DNA of 64,000 nt, from assembly GCA_017828975.1 (NCBI GenBank), contig JAGAJN010000031.1, positions 62,001 to 126,000 of the forward strand, in the 5' to 3' direction. A model generated the notes under the pieces. It saw only the letters and a program-made list of their open reading frames with translations. It was not told where the DNA came from and did no database searches. Below are positions 60,785 to 64,000 of the stretch, piece after piece. The translations under genes were made by a program, and so were the position numbers. Source of the DNA: Oscillospiraceae bacterium. Lineage in GTDB: Bacteria; Bacillota; Clostridia; Oscillospirales; Ruminococcaceae. The stretch's first letter is position 1. Each line of letters starts with the position of its first letter.

Positions 60785-62056
60785 ATGGCAAGACGACGCA
60801 GAAGTATAAGAATAGCAAAAGGAGTTCGGCTTAATCTCGGAAGTACGGGAACGAGCATGACATTTAGCCATCGGGGATTGTTCGGAGGAACAAAAAGCTC
60901 TACTGTTCGATTGACAGGAGGAAGCTCGTCTTCTAAACCAAGAGGAATTGTATTACAGGGAGCTTATAATTTTAATATTAATGATGATGGTACAGTGGAA
61001 TTTTTCGATTCCAGAGGAAATCGAGTGCTCGATGAGAGCCTTATCCGTAAATTGAAATCTACGGAACAATTCAGAATAAAAAAATCGCAGATACTTGAAC
61101 AGCGAAAGATAGAGAAACAGCAGAAATTCCAAGAGGAACAGGATGCTAAGTTTAAAGAGATACAAGGTGAAACCGAAAGCGTTATTTCCATACATAAACA
61201 TACACCAAGAGTTATTACTCAGGACGAGTGCCTTGATGCTATTACTCATATATTCCCGAAAGAATATGTAAAGGAGGAATATACGGCTCTCGTTCCTATG
61301 AAGGATCATATAATAAAAATCCTTTCCAAAGAAGCAGAAAACAACGTAAAAGCTCCTTTTTGGAAAAGAAAGAAGGCAATTGAGGAATACATAGAGCTAC
61401 GAGCAAATGATTTATATAATTTGAGATTAAACGAGTATGAGGAAAACAAGGCAGCTTTTGAACGTAATGAGGAATTAAAAGCTGTTGAAATGAATAAGAA
61501 ATATATTCAAGAGGCAGAAGAACGCAAAGAAGAAATCCGCTGCCTGATGAAAAATGATGAAAACTATATTGAAAGTAAGATAACTAATTGGCTTAAAAAT
61601 ATAGTTCTCACAGTAGACTTTAGTGTTGACTTTGAGTACCGTTCACAGCAAAAGACAATGTATATTGATTTGCTGCTCCCGCCGATAAGTGATATGCCAA
61701 CCGAAAAAGCTGTATGTTTATCAAGCGGAACTGTTAAAGCAAAGTCCAAAACTCAGAAGGAAATCAAGCAAGATTACATACAGTGCGTATTCGGTCTGGC
61801 AGAATATGTTTGCGGTAATACATTTAATTTTAGCACTGCTATTCGGAATATTGTTATTTCAGGATATAATGAAGTACGAGATGACAGAACTGGCAAAATG
61901 GTGGAGAACTGTGTTTATTCGTTGAAGGTTCCAAGAGAAGTGTTTGAAGAAAATGATGTATCTTCAAGAGATCCGCAGGAGTTTTGTCTGTCCTTAGAAA
62001 GCAGATGCAATATTACTGCTTCTTTAGTAATGAAACCTGTTGAACCGTTTGAATAA
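60785..62056 (+). CDS. DUF4236-domain protein
   Basis: This 423-aa protein begins with the DUF4236 pattern (SIRIAKGVRLNLGSTGTSMT, then FSHRGLFGGTKSS). A linker, a coiled coil (about 95-125) and a second charged helical region (about 195-265) follow. The C-terminal part is alpha/beta (IDLLLPPISDM ... FNFSTAIRNIVISGYNEV). DUF4236 is a small beta domain of unknown function, found in many phage and accessory genes. It forms a two-gene unit with the TPR-like protein. Confidence 0.78.
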   Translation: MARRRRSIRIAKGVRLNLGSTGTSMTFSHRGLFGGTKSSTVRLTGGSSSSKPRGIVLQGAYNFNINDDGTVEFFDSRGNRVLDESLIRKLKSTEQFRIKKSQILEQRKIEKQQKFQEEQDAKFKEIQGETESVISIHKHTPRVITQDECLDAITHIFPKEYVKEEYTALVPMKDHIIKILSKEAENNVKAPFWKRKKAIEEYIELRANDLYNLRLNEYEENKAAFERNEELKAVEMNKKYIQEAEERKEEIRCLMKNDENYIESKITNWLKNIVLTVDFSVDFEYRSQQKTMYIDLLLPPISDMPTEKAVCLSSGTVKAKSKTQKEIKQDYIQCVFGLAEYVCGNTFNFSTAIRNIVISGYNEVRDDRTGKMVENCVYSLKVPREVFEENDVSSRDPQEFCLSLESRCNITASLVMKPVEPFE

Positions 62057-62086
62057 ATCTTTCATCTAAAATTCCGACTATAAAAA

Positions 62087-62118
62087 TTCCCGTTCGGTGA
62101 TAAATAACCGAACGGGAA
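62087..62118. terminator. Hairpin between DUF4236 gene and recombinase
   Basis: TTCCCGTTCGGT and ACCGAACGGGAA form a 12-bp perfect stem with an eight-base loop. The T-run lies on the minus-strand side, so rightward termination may be weak. Confidence 0.55.
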
Positions 62119-62137
62119 CAAGAAACGAGGTGTTATA

Positions 62138-63643
62138 ATGGGCTATGCAATCTATCTAAGAAAATCCCGTGCCGACATGGAAGCCGAAGCCAGGGGAGAA
62201 GGGGAAACCCTTGCACGTCACCGCTCACAGCTCCTGGAGCTTGCCCGCCGTCAGAACCTTAACATCACGCAGATTTACGAGGAAATAGTCAGCGGCGAGA
62301 GCATAGCCGCACGTCCTCAGATGCAGCAGCTCCTGTCTGCGGTAAACGAAGGTGTTTTCGACGGCGTTCTGGTTATGGAAATAGAACGTCTTGCTCGTGG
62401 CGATACAATGGATCAGGGCATAGTATCACAGGCATTTAAATTCAGCGGGACGAAAATAATCACCCCCACAAAAACATACGACCCCGCAAACGAATTTGAC
62501 GAGGAATACTTTGAGTTTAACCTGTTTATGTCCCGCCGTGAATACAAGACTATCCGCAGAAGAATGCAGGCGGGCAGAATGGCATCGGTCAAAGAAGGAA
62601 ACTATATCGGATCGCTCCCGCCTTACGGTTACAAGAAAATCAGAAATTATGAGGATAAAGCCTATACTTTGGAACCTATACCCGAAGAAGCGGAAACTAT
62701 CCGCCTGATGTATGAGCTTTATACCACAAAGGAGATGGGATTTTCAAAGATAGCTACCTATCTGAATAAAGCAGGCATACCGCCGAAAGTCACCGATACC
62801 TGGAATACTGCCAGTGTTAAGGGCATTATCCAAAATCCGATATACAGCGGATATCTCCGATGGGATTGGAGAAAAACGCAGAAAAAGCTTGTAGACGGAA
62901 AAGTGGTAACGTCCAGACCAAAATCGGAAGGCACCATTTACAAAGGGAAACACCCCGCCATTATTTCCGAGGAAACATGGCAGGCTGCAAAAGCAATCTG
63001 GGAAGCAGGGGAGCATTTGAATACCAGCTTCGACCGACCCTTGCAGAACTGCTTCGCAGGCTTGATGTACTGCGAGATTTGTGGTCATGCAATGGTAAGA
63101 CGGCCATATTCAAACAATAGGGCAGCACATTATTACTGCGGACACAAAGGCTGTACATGTATGTCGGCATCGGAAACCGAGATTAATGAGATTGTGCTGT
63201 CGTCCCTGAGAAGTCAGCTGCAAAAAGTCAGGGAAATCATAGTAAGCGGGGAAAAATATAATCCCGACGAGTCCAATTCCAAGACCAGGGCGAAGCTTTC
63301 AGCCGAAATTGAAAAGTTGAAAAAGCAGAAGGAAAAGCTCTTTGACCTTCTGGAGCAGGGTGTATACACTACTCAGGTGTTTTTGGAACGTTCAGAAAAT
63401 ATCGAGAGCCGTATTTCTGAGCTGAATAGAATGATCGCCGAGATACCCGACCGTCCGAAGAACACTCCCGAAGAAGCCGCAATCGCTTTGGAATATGCAA
63501 TTAACCGGTATGACGTTGTGGAAACAGCAGCCGAAAAACGTGATATGCTAAAAACTGTGATAAAACGTATCGACTACATCAAAACCACAGGCGGACGCTG
63601 GAAGCCCTCAGACCTAGCCCTTAAAATCACATTCAACGTTTAA
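62138..63643 (+). CDS. Large serine recombinase of the cotJC element
   Basis: This 501-aa enzyme has an N-terminal resolvase domain with catalytic Ser10 in YLRKSRAD, and MEIERLARGDTMDQG with the conserved Arg. A recombinase domain (RMQAGRMASVKEGNYIGSLP and PPYGYKK) follows, then a zinc ribbon (CEICGHAMVRR ... YYCGHKGC) and a coiled-coil motif (about 370-430). The size matches SpoIVCA, the enzyme that excises the skin element. The gene ends 38 bases from the right cotJC junction, as expected for the element's own integrase. I saw no clear sporulation sigma promoter. Confidence 0.95.
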   Translation: MGYAIYLRKSRADMEAEARGEGETLARHRSQLLELARRQNLNITQIYEEIVSGESIAARPQMQQLLSAVNEGVFDGVLVMEIERLARGDTMDQGIVSQAFKFSGTKIITPTKTYDPANEFDEEYFEFNLFMSRREYKTIRRRMQAGRMASVKEGNYIGSLPPYGYKKIRNYEDKAYTLEPIPEEAETIRLMYELYTTKEMGFSKIATYLNKAGIPPKVTDTWNTASVKGIIQNPIYSGYLRWDWRKTQKKLVDGKVVTSRPKSEGTIYKGKHPAIISEETWQAAKAIWEAGEHLNTSFDRPLQNCFAGLMYCEICGHAMVRRPYSNNRAAHYYCGHKGCTCMSASETEINEIVLSSLRSQLQKVREIIVSGEKYNPDESNSKTRAKLSAEIEKLKKQKEKLFDLLEQGVYTTQVFLERSENIESRISELNRMIAEIPDRPKNTPEEAAIALEYAINRYDVVETAAEKRDMLKTVIKRIDYIKTTGGRWKPSDLALKITFNV

Positions 63644-63680
63644 GCATGCCTTTCGTACATATATTTGGTGTGCAAATGAA

Positions 63681-64000
63681 TTGGCACACGTCGAGATGAT
63701 CTCCGCCATACTTTACCAGCTCACCAGAAATTTAAGCATTGACGAGATAAAAAAGAGCGGGTTTGACACCTACTTTGTTGACCACACGACAGGCATCTAT
63801 CCCCAGGCGGCCTCGGGAGCACCCTTTACTGCGGCATATTTCCAGAGCAAGGGCGACCCTATCACCGATTTAACGGAAAATCTTGCAGCAGAGCAGAAAG
63901 CCCGCACCACCTATGACAATATTCTGCGAATGGTAGATGACCCCGACATTATTGACCCCATTAGATTCCTCAGACAGCGCGAGATCGTTCATTTCCAAAG
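63681..64000 (+). pseudogene. cotJC: CotJC, 3' part of an interrupted gene (runs off the window)
   Basis: The frame TTG GCA CAC GTC GAG ATG continues CotJC from residue 66: LAHVEMISAILYQLTRN, GAPFTAAYFQSKGDPITDL, AAEQKARTTYDNIL and RFLRQREIVHFQ. These are the conserved manganese-catalase blocks, including His68 and the EQKAR and REIVH ligands. It has no start signal of its own and depends on excision of the element. It is open to the window end and still lacks about 15 residues of a typical CotJC. Confidence 0.92.
63682..63688 (+). repeat. Right core of the cotJC element
   Basis: TGGCACA starts the 3' part of cotJC and repeats the left core at 53525-53531. Confidence 0.8.

Larger units (their letters stand above)
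53525..63688. mobile_element. Prophage-remnant element interrupting cotJC (skin-like)
   Basis: A 10,157-bp block separates the two parts of cotJC. It contains leftward phage genes (early region plus holin and a broken lysin), a repressor switch, two cargo genes, and a large serine recombinase ending 38 bases from the right junction. There are no capsid, tail or packaging genes, so it cannot form particles by itself. The direct repeat at the ends is TGGCACA, short as expected for serine recombinases. This matches the layout of the skin element in sigK and related sporulation-gene insertions. Confidence 0.9.

Noticed and set aside
1..64000. CRISPR arrays, rRNA genes and insertion sequences with transposases
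   Set aside because: No regularly spaced direct repeats, rRNA-like sequence or transposase motifs were seen anywhere in the window.

Overview
The window looks like chromosomal DNA of a spore-forming, anaerobic low-GC Gram-positive bacterium of class Clostridia, probably a Ruminococcus-like member of the Oscillospiraceae. The evidence is strong AAGGAGG-type ribosome sites, near-consensus TTGACA-17-TATAAT promoters, a T-box leader on serS, an anaerobic ribonucleotide reductase (nrdD/nrdG), an L-lactate dehydrogenase, the MEP-pathway gene ispE, a cotJ spore-coat operon, and Thr/Glu-rich lipoprotein linkers. The genus is inference.

Layout. (1) 1-1825: a partial gene on the minus strand, then guaA. 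(2) 1813-13502: an 11.7-kb integrative mobilizable element inserted in the last codons of guaA and bounded by a 13-bp direct repeat. It carries a regulator with divergent promoters and repeated operators, an excisionase-like protein, a tyrosine integrase, a MobC-like protein, a RepA-like ATPase, a candidate oriT and iterons, and a MobV relaxase. Its AT-rich cargo is an HTH-cytosine methyltransferase, a PD-(D/E)xK endonuclease and a large PHP-ATPase, which together look like a defence island. (3) 13503-52860: ordinary chromosome. It holds two tRNA-Ala genes, lepA, the feoAB iron-uptake operon, lipoproteins, a large GHKL-ATPase/DUF3883 protein, Lrp plus an aminotransferase, ispE, cdd, nrdD/nrdG, dut, ilvD, a uridine-kinase-like gene, a FliB-like operon and T-box/serS. 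A run of acetyltransferase, APH-like and CAT-like genes follows, then a LacI-sensor diguanylate cyclase, a dehydratase-like protein, ldh, tRNA-Arg and a receiver protein. (4) 52876-64000: the cotJABC spore-coat operon, with cotJC split in two by a 10.16-kb prophage remnant.

The most striking object is that remnant (53532-63688). It lies inside cotJC, exactly between the EE and the H of the manganese-binding EExxH motif, and a large serine recombinase sits next to the right junction. Joining the two TGGCACA copies restores one cotJC reading frame. This is the architecture of the Bacillus skin element in sigK, so the element is probably excised in the mother cell during sporulation. The remnant has lost its structural genes: an early AAA gene is fused directly to a GH25 lysin that lacks its N-terminus. 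It keeps a phage-type switch with a 109-aa repressor that has no autoprotease domain and palindromic operators. Beside the switch, in convergent orientation, is a perfect promoter carrying a LexA/DinR-type box in its spacer. That promoter drives a 35-aa ORF that resembles the C-terminal tail of the repressor and overlaps its 3' end. I infer an SOS-induced decoy or antirepressor microprotein, which would couple DNA damage to release of this sporulation-gene-interrupting element.

Functions were assigned from motifs, size and context read by eye. No database search was possible.
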